Assembly (NCBI GenBank): GCA_024233625.1
Contig: JACKPJ010000007.1
Coordinates: 1-55,355 of the forward strand
Direction: 5' to 3'
DNA from: Deltaproteobacteria bacterium
Lineage (GTDB): Bacteria; UBA10199; DSSB01
Length of the DNA: 55,355 nucleotides
The notes below the pieces were generated by a model. The model ran no database searches. It was given only the letters and a program-made list of their open reading frames with translations, and was not told the DNA's origin. Below are positions 43,987 to 53,496 of the stretch, piece by piece (within the stretch, counting starts at the first letter, position 1; each line of letters starts with the position of its first letter). The translations under genes and the position numbers were made by a program.

Positions 43987-44433
43987 TTAATGCCCTGTGC
44001 TACCAAAGCCACCCTCAGACCGTGAACTTTCAGCTAAGTTCTGAATAGGCTTGAGTACAACCTGTTCAATGCGTTGAAAGACCATTTGAGCAATCCGCAT
44101 CCCAGGTTCGATTTTAAAATTTTCCTGTCCTAAGTTAATCAATATCACCTGAATTTGGCCACGATAATCGGAATCAATCGTCCCCGGTGTGTTGAGGCAA
44201 GTGATTCCATGTTTAATCGCTAAACCTGAACGAGGACGAATTTGTGCTTCTGTACCTTTAGGCATTTCTAAACAGAAACCACAGGGAATCAAAGCTCGCT
44301 GACCGACTTCAAGATTTTTGACTGTCTCAATCGTCGCAAAGAGATCCATTCCGCTTGCTCCCTCACTCATATAACGAGGAAGATATTCTTCGGAAACCCC
44401 TTCTAATTGCTTGATCTTTATTTCCAAATTCAT
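43987..44433 (-). CDS. dut: Deoxyuridine 5'-triphosphate nucleotidohydrolase (dUTPase)
   Basis: 148 residues; all five trimeric dUTPase motifs are present: GASGMDLFA, RPRSGLAIKHGI, GTIDSDYRGQI, RIAQMVFQ and the flexible C-terminal RSEGGFGSTGH. It splits dUTP into dUMP and pyrophosphate. ATG at 44,433 is used; a GTG directly before it is possible. It follows pnp after a large palindromic repeat. Confidence 0.97.
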   Translation of the reverse strand: MNLEIKIKQLEGVSEEYLPRYMSEGASGMDLFATIETVKNLEVGQRALIPCGFCLEMPKGTEAQIRPRSGLAIKHGITCLNTPGTIDSDYRGQIQVILINLGQENFKIEPGMRIAQMVFQRIEQVVLKPIQNLAESSRSEGGFGSTGH

Positions 44434-44455
44434 CACTCCTGCATCAAGCAGCGAG

Positions 44456-44564
44456 TTAAAAAATGCCCAGATGCAAGGCGCTCGAAATAATCTCGACTGA
44501 GTCGTACTTCAAGTACGTCAAAGAAGAGATTTTAAGAGCAACACCGCAGATGGGTGTTTTTTAA
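44456..44564. repeat. Long palindromic intergenic repeat (REP-like)
   Basis: About 105 bases forming one imperfect hairpin: AAAAAATGCCCAGATGC at the left and GCAGATGGGTGTTTTTT at the right, with GTACTTCAAGTAC at the tip. A-run and T-run at the ends would also allow termination on both strands. The plan (GCCCAGATGCAAGGC ... GTACTT-AAGTAC ... CGCAGATGGGT) resembles a repeat I recall as widespread in deltaproteobacterial genomes. Confidence 0.8.
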
Positions 44565-44572
44565 TTTGCTGC

Positions 44573-46684
44573 CTATTCTTTTTCGCTATCAGGCACTAAA
44601 CCCTCAGCCTCTTTTTTACTCAGTGAAATTTTACCATCTCGATCAATACGAATGCATTTAACAATCACTTCATCGCCTTCGTGTAAAACATCCGTCACTT
44701 TATTAATGCGATCATTGGCAATCTGAGAAATATGCAATAGACCATCGGTTCCGGGTAAAATCTCGACAAAAGCTCCAAAGTCCATAATTTTACGGACTTT
44801 ACCGCGATAAACCCGACCTTCAACCGCCTCTTCGACGATGTCATTGATGAGCTTTCTGGCTTTTTTAATCGATTCCAAATTCGAACTATAAAGCTGCACC
44901 ACACCACTGTCTTCAACATCGATCTTAACTCCGGTTTGGTCAATAATACTACGAATCATCTTTCCACCAGGGCCAATGATATCACGAATCTTATCAGGAT
45001 TAATCTTCATGCTCTCGATACGAGGGGCATAAGGTGAAAGCTCTTCACGAGAAGTCACAATGGCTTTTTTCATTTCACCCAAAATATGCAAACGGCCGCG
45101 TTTGGCTTGTGCTAACGCCTGTTCCATCACTTCTAGAGGTAAACCTTCGATCTTGATATCCATTTGCAAAGCCGTCACCCCTTGCTCAGTTCCGGCAACT
45201 TTAAAATCCATATCTCCCAAATGATCTTCATCACCGAGAATATCCGAAAGCACGACATATTGACCGTCTTCTTTGATCAAACCCATGGCAATCCCTGCTA
45301 CAGCAGCTTTTGTAGGAACTCCCGCATCCATCAAGGCCAAAGAAGCACCACAGACCGTTGCCATCGAAGAGGATCCATTGGACTCTAAAATCTCCGAGAC
45401 AATTCTTAAGGTGTAAGGAAAATCTTCTTCGCTGGGAAGTACCTTTGTCACGGCACGTTCTGCCAAAGCTCCATGACCGATTTCTCTCCTACCTGGACCC
45501 CGCAAAAACTTGACTTCTCCCACCGAAAAAGGAGGGAAGTTATAATGCAACATAAAGTGCTTGGTACCTGACTCGAGCAAGGTATCGACGATTTGCACGT
45601 CATCCGACGTCCCCAAAGTTGCGGTCACCAAGGCTTGAGTCTCTCCACGGGTAAAAACCGCCGAACCGTGGGCTCGCGGCAATAAACCCAAATCAATCGT
45701 AATAGGCCGAACAGTTTCTAAATCACGGCCATCAATGCGAACTTTTTGCTCAACGATCTGCTTGCGCATAATATCGCTTTCGAGTTCTTTAAAATACTTT
45801 CCAATTAAAGCAATATCTGCTGGAGAAGTTTCTTCATTGACGAGCTGCTCTACTAAATCTTTTTTAACTGCACGCACTGCTTCATAACGCTCTAACTTGG
45901 TCGAAATTTTAAAGGCTTCTTCCAAAGGAGTTTTGGCAAGTTCCGCGACACTTTTTGCTAAGTCTTCATTTTTTTCAACTGCACTCACTTCGCGTTTTTG
46001 GACACCCAGTTTTTCAGCGAGTTCTTGCTGAACAGCAATAACAGGTTTTAAAGCTTCATGCCCTTTTAATAATGCGTTTAATAAAGCCTCTTCAGAAAGC
46101 TCTCTGGCTCCCCCTTCCACCATCACCAAAGCATTATCACTGGCCGCAATAATGATCTCTGCTTCACTTTCGTCTAACTGATCAAGCGTGGGATTAATCA
46201 CTACTTCACCATTGACGCAGCTCACACGACATCCGGCAATAGGGCCATTGAAAGGAATATCCGAAATCGTCAAGGCAGCCGAAGCACCAATAATGGCTAA
46301 AGTATCTGGATCATCGTCGGGATCCGCTGAAAGTACTGTTGCAATCACTTGGGTTTCACAAGCCCAGCCTTCAGGAAACAGAGGACGAATGGGACGATCG
46401 ATGAGACGGCTGGTTAAGGTTTCACGTTCGGAGAGACGGCCTTCACGCTTTAAGAATCCACCGGGGATCTTTCCGGCAGCAAAAGTCTTTTCGACGTAAT
46501 CCACGGTTAGAGGAAGAAAGTCGATTCCTTCCTTGGCTTCTGGACTTGCACATACCGTGACCAAAACCATAGTATCGCCACATTGCACAATGACAGAACC
46601 ACTGGCCTGTTTGGCTAAATGACCGGTTTCAATGCTAAGGGTTCTTCCTCCTAGCTGACACTCTACTCGGGTAGCTTGAGACAT
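44573..46684 (-). CDS. pnp: Polyribonucleotide nucleotidyltransferase (PNPase)
   Basis: 703 residues: two RNase PH-like domains (DRPIRPLFPEGW in the first, RGPGRREIGHGALAERA in the second with catalytic residues), then KH (DIIGPGGKMIRSIIDQTG) and S1 (GKVRKIMDFGAFVEILPGTD) RNA-binding domains. It degrades RNA phosphorolytically in the degradosome. AAGGAG before the ATG. It lies next to rpsO as in most bacteria. Confidence 0.98.
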   Translation of the reverse strand: MSQATRVECQLGGRTLSIETGHLAKQASGSVIVQCGDTMVLVTVCASPEAKEGIDFLPLTVDYVEKTFAAGKIPGGFLKREGRLSERETLTSRLIDRPIRPLFPEGWACETQVIATVLSADPDDDPDTLAIIGASAALTISDIPFNGPIAGCRVSCVNGEVVINPTLDQLDESEAEIIIAASDNALVMVEGGARELSEEALLNALLKGHEALKPVIAVQQELAEKLGVQKREVSAVEKNEDLAKSVAELAKTPLEEAFKISTKLERYEAVRAVKKDLVEQLVNEETSPADIALIGKYFKELESDIMRKQIVEQKVRIDGRDLETVRPITIDLGLLPRAHGSAVFTRGETQALVTATLGTSDDVQIVDTLLESGTKHFMLHYNFPPFSVGEVKFLRGPGRREIGHGALAERAVTKVLPSEEDFPYTLRIVSEILESNGSSSMATVCGASLALMDAGVPTKAAVAGIAMGLIKEDGQYVVLSDILGDEDHLGDMDFKVAGTEQGVTALQMDIKIEGLPLEVMEQALAQAKRGRLHILGEMKKAIVTSREELSPYAPRIESMKINPDKIRDIIGPGGKMIRSIIDQTGVKIDVEDSGVVQLYSSNLESIKKARKLINDIVEEAVEGRVYRGKVRKIMDFGAFVEILPGTDGLLHISQIANDRINKVTDVLHEGDEVIVKCIRIDRDGKISLSKKEAEGLVPDSEKE

Positions 46685-46780
46685 GTTGTTAACTCCTTTT
46701 CTTCAATCCGTAAAATCCAGCCTCGGCAAGCTCAAACAGATTGTAATGATTATATGGTAATGATGATTGAGGAAGTGATG

Positions 46781-46796
46781 AGAAGAAGCTTCTTCT
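46781..46796. promoter_or_regulatory. Perfect palindrome in the rpsO-pnp gap
   Basis: AGAAGAAGCTTCTTCT, 16 bases, in the 160-base leader of pnp. In E. coli the rpsO-pnp leader has an RNase III-processed hairpin through which PNPase controls itself. The palindrome with its GC-rich right flank (CTCCACCACCCGG) could play this part here, but the fold is much shorter than the E. coli one. Confidence 0.5.
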
Positions 46797-46844
46797 TCTA
46801 CTCCACCACCCGGCACTACCTGGAAGTAGATAACTTGATCAAAG

Positions 46845-47114
46845 TTATTTTCGGATTCCTAACTCACCGATGACTTTGACGTAGCTTTCACGATTTTTTG
46901 ATTTAAGATAGTCTAATAGACGGCGTCGCTTTCCAACCAATTTTAAAAGGCCTCTTCTTGAACCGTGGTCTTTGTGATGGCTTTTAAAATGTTCGGTAAG
47001 ATATTGAATACGACGTGTTAATAAAGCGATCTGAACTTCGGATGAACCCGTATCACTGGGATGAAGTTTAAATTTATTAATGAGGTCGACCTTGTTTTCT
47101 TGTGCAACTGACAT
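46845..47114 (-). CDS. rpsO: Ribosomal protein S15
   Basis: 89 residues, full length for uS15: DTGSSEVQIALLTRRIQYLT and HFKSHHKDHGSRRGLLKLVG. It binds 16S rRNA in the small subunit platform. GGAG before the ATG. It is between truB and pnp. Confidence 0.98.
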   Translation of the reverse strand: MSVAQENKVDLINKFKLHPSDTGSSEVQIALLTRRIQYLTEHFKSHHKDHGSRRGLLKLVGKRRRLLDYLKSKNRESYVKVIGELGIRK

Positions 47115-47270
47115 TTTTGTTTATCTCCTAATACGATTATCTAGAAAATCTATCCAGAAAATGATTTTTTCGTCATTAATTTATCCCGAGAGGATTAACA
47201 TAAAAAGAAAAGCTTTGTAAAGTGAGTTTATTAAAGCTTTTTTAGGGCCTAAAGCAGCTTATTCGAAAGA

Positions 47271-48182
47271 TCAAAGCAAACGCAATTTCTCAACTTTAGC
47301 TAGCTCCCCCAGGCTCATCAGACCCATGAACTCACCTTGATAACAGACTCTCAGTGTCTGGGGAACTTGAATGAGTTCCTGCAATCGATCTTGCAAAGCA
47401 TATGAAATTAAACCGTTTTTTATTTTTTTCCACTCATCTTCACCTTGTAGCTCAAAGGAATCCAAATGCTGCAAGCATTCTTCCAAACTTAAAGCAGCAT
47501 TTTCCACTGCTTCGGAGTCATGTTCGATCTGTTCTAAAGTCAAAGACCTCTCAAGCTTAAAAATTCCACTTTGCAAACGCCTCAGATCGACCATATGAGC
47601 CAGGCAACCCAGCTTAAGCCCCAAGTCATGAATCAAAGAACGAATATAAGTCCCTCGTGAACATTCGACCTGGAGAGAAAAAAAGGGAGGGTCCCATTCG
47701 TTTAACTCGATTTGATGAAAAAAAACTTTTCTGAGAGGCACTTCAACCTCCTGCTGCTTTCTTGCATAATGATAAAGCGCCCTGCCCTTGACTTTAATTG
47801 CCGAATAAATCGGTGGTCGCTGCGTAACCTCCCCTAAAAAAGTCTCGAGAGCTTTTTGCATATCGGAACGATGAATACCCGAAAAATCTGCTTCTTTTAA
47901 AATTTCTCCTTCGCTATCATAGGTATTCGTAGTCTCTCCTAATTTTCCCCGAACCTGATAGATTTTCTTTTCTTCAGCTAAATAGGGAATAATCTTGGTC
48001 GCTGCATTGAGCGCCACTGGCAAGACCCCAGTCGCTAGCGGGTCTAACGTACCGGTATGACCGATTTTTTTTATTTTAAGGAGCTTTTTGAGTTTAAAAA
48101 TCGCTTGCTGAGAACTCATCCCAGGAGCTTTATCCAGGATGATGAATTTTGAAATGGCAGCTAACATTGTCATTGACGTCAT
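47271..48182 (-). CDS. truB: tRNA pseudouridine-55 synthase
   Basis: 303 residues from the first ATG (an ATG 15 bases inside, giving MLAAISKF, is just as possible, since neither has a ribosome site). Catalytic motif HTGTLDPLATGVLPV with Asp47; RPPIYSAIKVKGRALYHYAR; ECSRGTYIRSLIHDLG. It makes the pseudouridine in the tRNA T-loop. It is 20 bases after rbfA. Confidence 0.97.
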   Translation of the reverse strand: MTSMTMLAAISKFIILDKAPGMSSQQAIFKLKKLLKIKKIGHTGTLDPLATGVLPVALNAATKIIPYLAEEKKIYQVRGKLGETTNTYDSEGEILKEADFSGIHRSDMQKALETFLGEVTQRPPIYSAIKVKGRALYHYARKQQEVEVPLRKVFFHQIELNEWDPPFFSLQVECSRGTYIRSLIHDLGLKLGCLAHMVDLRRLQSGIFKLERSLTLEQIEHDSEAVENAALSLEECLQHLDSFELQGEDEWKKIKNGLISYALQDRLQELIQVPQTLRVCYQGEFMGLMSLGELAKVEKLRLL

Positions 48183-48202
48183 TTTTTTGGATAGAAAAGA
48201 AC

Positions 48203-48550
48203 TTACTCTTCATCGATTTTTTCAGGAAATAACTGGCTGATCTTTTCTTGAATCTCTAAAGACTCGTCATAAAAAAAATCTAATTGAGGGAGATATTTCA
48301 TGCGTATATGTTGCGAAAGTAAATGACGGACTCGGCCCGAAGCTTTTTTAAAGGCCTGGGTCACTTCTTCTTTTCTTTCCACTGCACCAGGCAAACAATA
48401 ATAAACCCTCGCCAAGCGCAAGTCCTTGGTCATCTTCACTTGAGTCACGCTCACTCCGGAGAGACGTGGGTCACCCAATTCAAAGTATAAAATTTGACTC
48501 ATTGCTCGAAGAATTTCTCCAGCAACTTTTTTATCTCTTCCAGTTTTCAT
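48203..48550 (-). CDS. rbfA: Ribosome-binding factor A
   Basis: 115 residues, KH-type fold seen in RbfA: VTQVKMTKDLRLARVYYCLP, then VRHLLSQHIRMKYLPQLDFF. Helps 30S maturation, mainly 16S rRNA 5' end. Between infB and truB with short gaps (about 20 bases) on both sides. Confidence 0.96.
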   Translation of the reverse strand: MKTGRDKKVAGEILRAMSQILYFELGDPRLSGVSVTQVKMTKDLRLARVYYCLPGAVERKEEVTQAFKKASGRVRHLLSQHIRMKYLPQLDFFYDESLEIQEKISQLFPEKIDEE

Positions 48551-48569
48551 GAATTAACGTGACGCTCTC

Positions 48570-51107
48570 TTATAATTTATCTTTGACTTCCTTCATTTGG
48601 AAACACTCAATAACATCGCCTTCTTTGATATCATTGTAGCCTTCGATACCCATACCGCATTCGAAATTTTGAGCGACTTCTCTGACGTCATCTTGAAAGC
48701 GTTTGAGAGAGGAAAGTTTTCCTTCATGGATAATCACATTATCACGTAATAAGCGAACTGAAGCACTATTGGTCATTTTGCCATCGACAACATAGCAGCC
48801 GGCGACAGTTCCCACTTTGGAAACGCTGAAAACCTGCCGAACTTCGGCTCTGCCCAAATATTCTTCTTCAAAAACAGGTTTTAAGAGACCTTCCATCGCC
48901 TGTTTGACATCTTCGATAACATCGTAGATGACTTTATAGACTTTAATTTCGATCTGCTCTTTTTCGGCAATTTTTCGAGCTTGGGTATCCGGACGGACGT
49001 TAAATCCGATAATGATACCGTTAGAAGCATTAGCCAGCGCAACGTCCGACTCGGTTATTCCTCCGACAGCGGAGTGCAAGACACGAATCTTCACTTTTTC
49101 CGAAGGAATTTTTTCAAGGGCGCCTTGTAGGGCTTCGACTGATCCTTGAACATCCGCTTTTATCACGATGGGAAGCTCTTGCACTTCACCCGACTGCATT
49201 TTGCTAAACAAGTCTTCGAGACTCATTTTTGCTCCACCGCCCAGTTTTGCTTCGCGATCCTTTTGCGTACGGTGACCAACGACCTGCTTGGCGGTTTTTT
49301 CATTTTTAACGACTTGAAAGAGATCACTGGCTTGCGGCACTTCATTGAGACCCAGCACTTCAACCGGAGTACTCGGCAGCGCCTCGTCGACGCTAACTCC
49401 GCGGTCGTTGACCAAAGCGCGAATCCTTCCGTAAGAACTGCCGGCTACCAAAATATCCCCCACTTTGAGGGTACCCTGCTGGACCAAAGCGGTTGCAACA
49501 GGACCTCGACCTTTCTCGAGTTTGGCTTCGATAATAATCCCTTGGGCAGCTTTATGCGGGTTTGCCTGAAGCTCCAAGACTTCAGCTTGAAGAAAAATCA
49601 TCTCCAAGAGTTCCGGAATACCTTCCTTCGTCTTCGCAGAAACATTGGCAAAGATGATATCTCCACCCCAATCTTCGGCTAACAAACCCTGTTCAGAAAG
49701 CTGGCGCTTAATATTATCTGGATTCGCACCAGGTTTATCAATTTTATTGACGGCCACGATAATCGGAACATTTGCCGCTTGCGCATGATGGATAGCTTCT
49801 AAAGTTTGCGGCATCACTCCATCGTCAGCAGCGACGACCAAAATAACGATATCTGTCGCAGCGGCTCCTCGAGCACGCATCGCCGTAAAGGCTTCGTGAC
49901 CTGGTGTATCCAAAAAGGTCAGCAATTTGCCTTCACCTAAAGAAATTTGGTAAGAACCAATATGCTGAGTGATCCCACCGGCTTCGCCTTCGGCAACTTG
50001 AGCTGAACGAATCGCATCTAATAAAGAGGTTTTTCCGTGGTCGACATGACCCATCACTGCAACAACGGGAGGACGGTGTTCGAGGTCTTCGGCTTTGTCT
50101 TCCTCAACCTTGAGAACTTCAGCTTCCTCATAACCAACTTTGCGCACTTCCCATTCGTAGTCGTGAGCAATCAAAGTTGCGGTGTCAAAATCAATGGACT
50201 CATTGAGTGTCGCCATCGTGCCCAAATCCATTAATTTTTTGATAATTTCACCCGAGCGAACACCCAACTGTTGGGCAAAATCGGAAACTTGAATCGTTTC
50301 ACCCTGCATCTTCACCACACGCTTAGAAGCCTTGGGAACCGTCATCTGGGTTTTTTGGCCATCACGGCGCTTAGCTTTTTTTCTTTTACCACTTCGCATC
50401 GGCTGAAAGACTCGATCGGCTGTCGCTCGCGGAGAAATACGGGCAATCTGGGCGACCGAACTCACCCGACCAAAACCTTCAACATCTAAACCTTTTTCAT
50501 TGGACTTAGGTCTTGCCCTTTTCTTTTTTGCCTTTTCGATTTCCTCGTCTTGCAAAGCTTTAGCATCCAGCTTCTCTTCCTTAGCAACCGCAGTCTCTGC
50601 AGCTTTTTCAGTGGGAGCCACTGGCTTTTTGGTTTTAGGCAATTGAATAATGGTTCCGACCGGAGGGCCTTCTGGCAATGCACGCGGACCCTGGACCTCG
50701 GAAACTTTCTCTTTTTTAACCTCTTTTTTCTCTGGCTCGACTTTTGCCTCACTAGGCTGCGCTTGTTCCGGTGTTAGCTCTACAGGAACTTCTGCAGCAA
50801 CAGGTGCTGTCTCAGTGACTTCAACTTTTTCGAGGGGTTTTTCAACAAGTTCAGGCTCTGCAACAGGTTCCTCGGAAGCCTTGTTTTTTTGAACACTTTT
50901 TACCACTTTTTCTTGAGGCTCTGCGGAAACTTGAGGAGCTTCTTTCTTGACTTTAACTTCGGGTGCCTCTTGCGCTTGCAGCTGTTCTTCAACCTGAGGA
51001 GCACTTTGCGCTTCTTGCTTAGGCTCTTCCTTTTTGTTGGGACGCGCTCTGCGACGAATTACCCCAGGTTTTATTCTTTTTTCGACGACGTCTTGTTTAT
51101 TTTCCAT
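48570..51107 (-). CDS. infB: Translation initiation factor IF-2
   Basis: 845 residues. The first 250 are low-complexity, charged (Glu, Lys, Ala, Pro), followed by an IF2-N like domain (QVSDFAQQLGVRSGEIIKKL) and the GTPase with G1 GHVDHGKT (353-360), DTPGHEAF, NKIDKPGAN. C-domains with EEYLGRAEVRQVF complete it. It brings initiator tRNA to the ribosome. Operon order nusA-infB-rbfA-truB. Confidence 0.98.
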   Translation of the reverse strand: MENKQDVVEKRIKPGVIRRRARPNKKEEPKQEAQSAPQVEEQLQAQEAPEVKVKKEAPQVSAEPQEKVVKSVQKNKASEEPVAEPELVEKPLEKVEVTETAPVAAEVPVELTPEQAQPSEAKVEPEKKEVKKEKVSEVQGPRALPEGPPVGTIIQLPKTKKPVAPTEKAAETAVAKEEKLDAKALQDEEIEKAKKKRARPKSNEKGLDVEGFGRVSSVAQIARISPRATADRVFQPMRSGKRKKAKRRDGQKTQMTVPKASKRVVKMQGETIQVSDFAQQLGVRSGEIIKKLMDLGTMATLNESIDFDTATLIAHDYEWEVRKVGYEEAEVLKVEEDKAEDLEHRPPVVAVMGHVDHGKTSLLDAIRSAQVAEGEAGGITQHIGSYQISLGEGKLLTFLDTPGHEAFTAMRARGAAATDIVILVVAADDGVMPQTLEAIHHAQAANVPIIVAVNKIDKPGANPDNIKRQLSEQGLLAEDWGGDIIFANVSAKTKEGIPELLEMIFLQAEVLELQANPHKAAQGIIIEAKLEKGRGPVATALVQQGTLKVGDILVAGSSYGRIRALVNDRGVSVDEALPSTPVEVLGLNEVPQASDLFQVVKNEKTAKQVVGHRTQKDREAKLGGGAKMSLEDLFSKMQSGEVQELPIVIKADVQGSVEALQGALEKIPSEKVKIRVLHSAVGGITESDVALANASNGIIIGFNVRPDTQARKIAEKEQIEIKVYKVIYDVIEDVKQAMEGLLKPVFEEEYLGRAEVRQVFSVSKVGTVAGCYVVDGKMTNSASVRLLRDNVIIHEGKLSSLKRFQDDVREVAQNFECGMGIEGYNDIKEGDVIECFQMKEVKDKL

Positions 51108-51181
51108 AATTTTTTACCGTTTTTTGGGTACTCTTCAGGCACCCCGTTAAGGCACATGTTAAAGCACATTGAGCCAAAACC

Positions 51182-52711
51182 TTAGCTAAGCTGCTCTTCG
51201 ACTTTTTCTTCTTGTTCGACGCTCTCTTCAATAACTTCTTCAGAGCTTTCTTGCTCGTCAATAGCCTCTTCAGTAAGTTCTGATTCCGAATCGGATTCTG
51301 AAGCTTCCGAATTATCTTGACTGGCTTCGATAGAACTTACCTCAGCTGCTTTTTCTCTTGCTTTTTGCTCAATCGCAGCACTTTGTGCTTCGAGTTCACG
51401 GAAGTACTTCGTACTGGGTCTTTCACGTTCTTCGAGCCTCATCACCTCACAAGCACGCTCATGAATTTGTGTCAGCAAGTCAGGGTTAATCCCTGGCAAA
51501 GTCAAAAACTCCGCTAAAGGAGTTTCAGCAATATTTCTGACCTTGCGAAACGTATGACTGTAAAATAGACTGGCCATACTGTCTTCGATATTGAGATCCA
51601 AGACAAGGGTCTTTTTTGCATGCTGAGCCATATCTTCATAACGCGACTCACTAAAGATATCGATGTTCCAGCCGGTTAACTGAGCGGCCAAACGCACATT
51701 TTGTCCTTTTCGCCCAATCGCCAAAGAAAGCTGATCATCTGGAACAACAATCTCCATGGAATGATCTTTTTCGTGCAAAATTACCTTGACGACCTCTGCT
51801 GGAGCGATGGCATTACAGATGAAGCGCGCCGGGTCTTCATCCCAGGTCACGATATCGATCTTTTCGCCTCTTAACTCCTGAACAACACTCTGAACACGGC
51901 TTCCCTTCATTCCAACACAGGCACCCACGGGATCCACATCTCCATCGCGAGAATAAACCGCCACTTTGGCACGATTGCCAACCTCACGAGAGATATTTTT
52001 AATCTCGACAATACCTTCACTAATCTCGGGAACCTCCATCATAAAGAGAGCCTTGATGAGTTCGGGTCGTTTACGAGAAAGGATAATTTGTGGACCACGA
52101 GCCGATTGACGAATTTCGAGAAATAGGGCCTGAATACGGTCGCCAATTCGATAATTTTCGGAAGGAACTTGTTCGGAGATAGGCAATAAAGCTTCGGTGC
52201 GTCCCAAATCAACAATGATATTGCCTTTTTCGATACGGCGAACAATGCCGTTAATCAACTCACCGACACGATCTTTGTATTCGTTGTAGATCATTTCACC
52301 TTCGGCATCGCGTATCTTTTGAATAATGACTTGCTTGGCGGTTTGTGCGGCAATACGACCAAATTGGTGAGAATCGAGCTTTTGACCCAACTCATCACCC
52401 ACCTGAGCGTCAGGATCCAGTTTATGAGCCTCTTCGAGGGTCATCTCCAGACCAGGCTCTTCCACCTCATCCACAACATTTTTAAACTGAAAGAGTTCGA
52501 CCTCTCCGGCTTCTTCATTGTATTGCGCCTCGAGCTCCGCTTCGTGGCCGTATTTTCTTCGCGCTGCAGAAACCATTGCGGATTCCACAGCATCAATCAC
52601 GATGTCCCGTGAAATTCCCTTGTCTTTTCGGACTTGCTCAATGACCGCATTGAGGTTGATAAACATGGATTTAACATTTTTGTCTGCAGTCTTTCTTTTT
52701 CTTCCAGCCAT
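51182..52711 (-). CDS. nusA: Transcription termination/antitermination factor NusA
   Basis: 509 residues from the ATG at 52,711 (GAAAGG eight bases upstream; a GTG 18 bases earlier is the other choice). It begins with NusA-N (NLNAVIEQVRKDKGISRDIV), S1 domain (GIVRRIEKGNIIVDLGRTEA), two KH domains (VGACVGMKGSRVQSV, LAIGRKGQNVRLAAQLTGW), then a strongly acidic end (Glu/Ser repeats, last 60 residues) in place of AR repeats. Confidence 0.97.
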   Translation of the reverse strand: MAGRKRKTADKNVKSMFINLNAVIEQVRKDKGISRDIVIDAVESAMVSAARRKYGHEAELEAQYNEEAGEVELFQFKNVVDEVEEPGLEMTLEEAHKLDPDAQVGDELGQKLDSHQFGRIAAQTAKQVIIQKIRDAEGEMIYNEYKDRVGELINGIVRRIEKGNIIVDLGRTEALLPISEQVPSENYRIGDRIQALFLEIRQSARGPQIILSRKRPELIKALFMMEVPEISEGIVEIKNISREVGNRAKVAVYSRDGDVDPVGACVGMKGSRVQSVVQELRGEKIDIVTWDEDPARFICNAIAPAEVVKVILHEKDHSMEIVVPDDQLSLAIGRKGQNVRLAAQLTGWNIDIFSESRYEDMAQHAKKTLVLDLNIEDSMASLFYSHTFRKVRNIAETPLAEFLTLPGINPDLLTQIHERACEVMRLEERERPSTKYFRELEAQSAAIEQKAREKAAEVSSIEASQDNSEASESDSESELTEEAIDEQESSEEVIEESVEQEEKVEEQLS

Positions 52712-52737
52712 TGTTTTACCTTTCTTCACTGGTTTCT

Positions 52738-53244
52738 TTACTGATTTTTTTCACTGGCAAAATAATCTAAATTTGCTTTTTTAATTTTGGAGAAGGGAAC
52801 TTCACAAGTCTTCCCTTCACTTTCAACGATGATCGAAAAATCTTCTCCGGTATTTTTGAGCTCCACCAAGCGAGCTGTCATTTTTTTGCGCTCAGCAATG
52901 GGCTCCTGCAAAACAAGTTTTATGATCTTCCCCAGATGATTTTCAAAGTGTTTTACTTTCACCAAAGGGCGGTTGAGCCCAGGTGAGGAAATTTCTAAAT
53001 GGTATTTTTCTCCAATGCCACTTTCCGCTTCGAGCAGAGGAGAAAAAAGCCGGCTAAATTTAGCACAGTCTTCTAAATTAACTTCCTTTTTAGCTTCTTG
53101 GGCTTCCATATAAAAGCGCAAGATGCGTTGACCTCTTTCAACAACATCCTCAATCCATAAAACTTCCAAACCCAGGGAATTTGCTAAAGGTTCTGCCAAA
53201 GATGACAATTTTTGCTGCAACGGTGATTGAGTGCTGATATCCAT
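52738..53244 (-). CDS. rimP: Ribosome maturation factor RimP
   Basis: 168 residues with the RimP plan: GLEVLWIEDVVERGQRILRF, then YHLEISSPGLNRPLVKVKHF. Helps 30S assembly. It is first in the rimP-nusA-infB-rbfA-truB operon, divergent from the sensor kinase. No ribosome site before the ATG. Confidence 0.96.
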   Translation of the reverse strand: MDISTQSPLQQKLSSLAEPLANSLGLEVLWIEDVVERGQRILRFYMEAQEAKKEVNLEDCAKFSRLFSPLLEAESGIGEKYHLEISSPGLNRPLVKVKHFENHLGKIIKLVLQEPIAERKKMTARLVELKNTGEDFSIIVESEGKTCEVPFSKIKKANLDYFASEKNQ

Positions 53245-53496
53245 TTTTTAATAAAAAAAAAGCGGGGGAAGCTCACTTCCAGGCCCACTACATAAAGTCA
53301 ATCAAGTAAAGTAATTTGCCAGCTAATTTCATTAGCCAACTTCATTGAAGAAATATTCTAGCCTAAACAGGTGGGATTTCTAACACAGAAACTCAGAGAA
53401 GATCAAGTCTATTTTATTTTTGCTCTTTCTCACCTAGGATCTAGCCTCAATCTTATCACTTGCATTTCGAATCAAGTCTATTTACGCTTGCACAAA

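Noticed and set aside
48570..52711. Open frames on the plus strand over infB and nusA (up to 178 codons)
   Set aside because: Antisense shadows produced by the codon use of long conserved genes; no ribosome sites and no motif.
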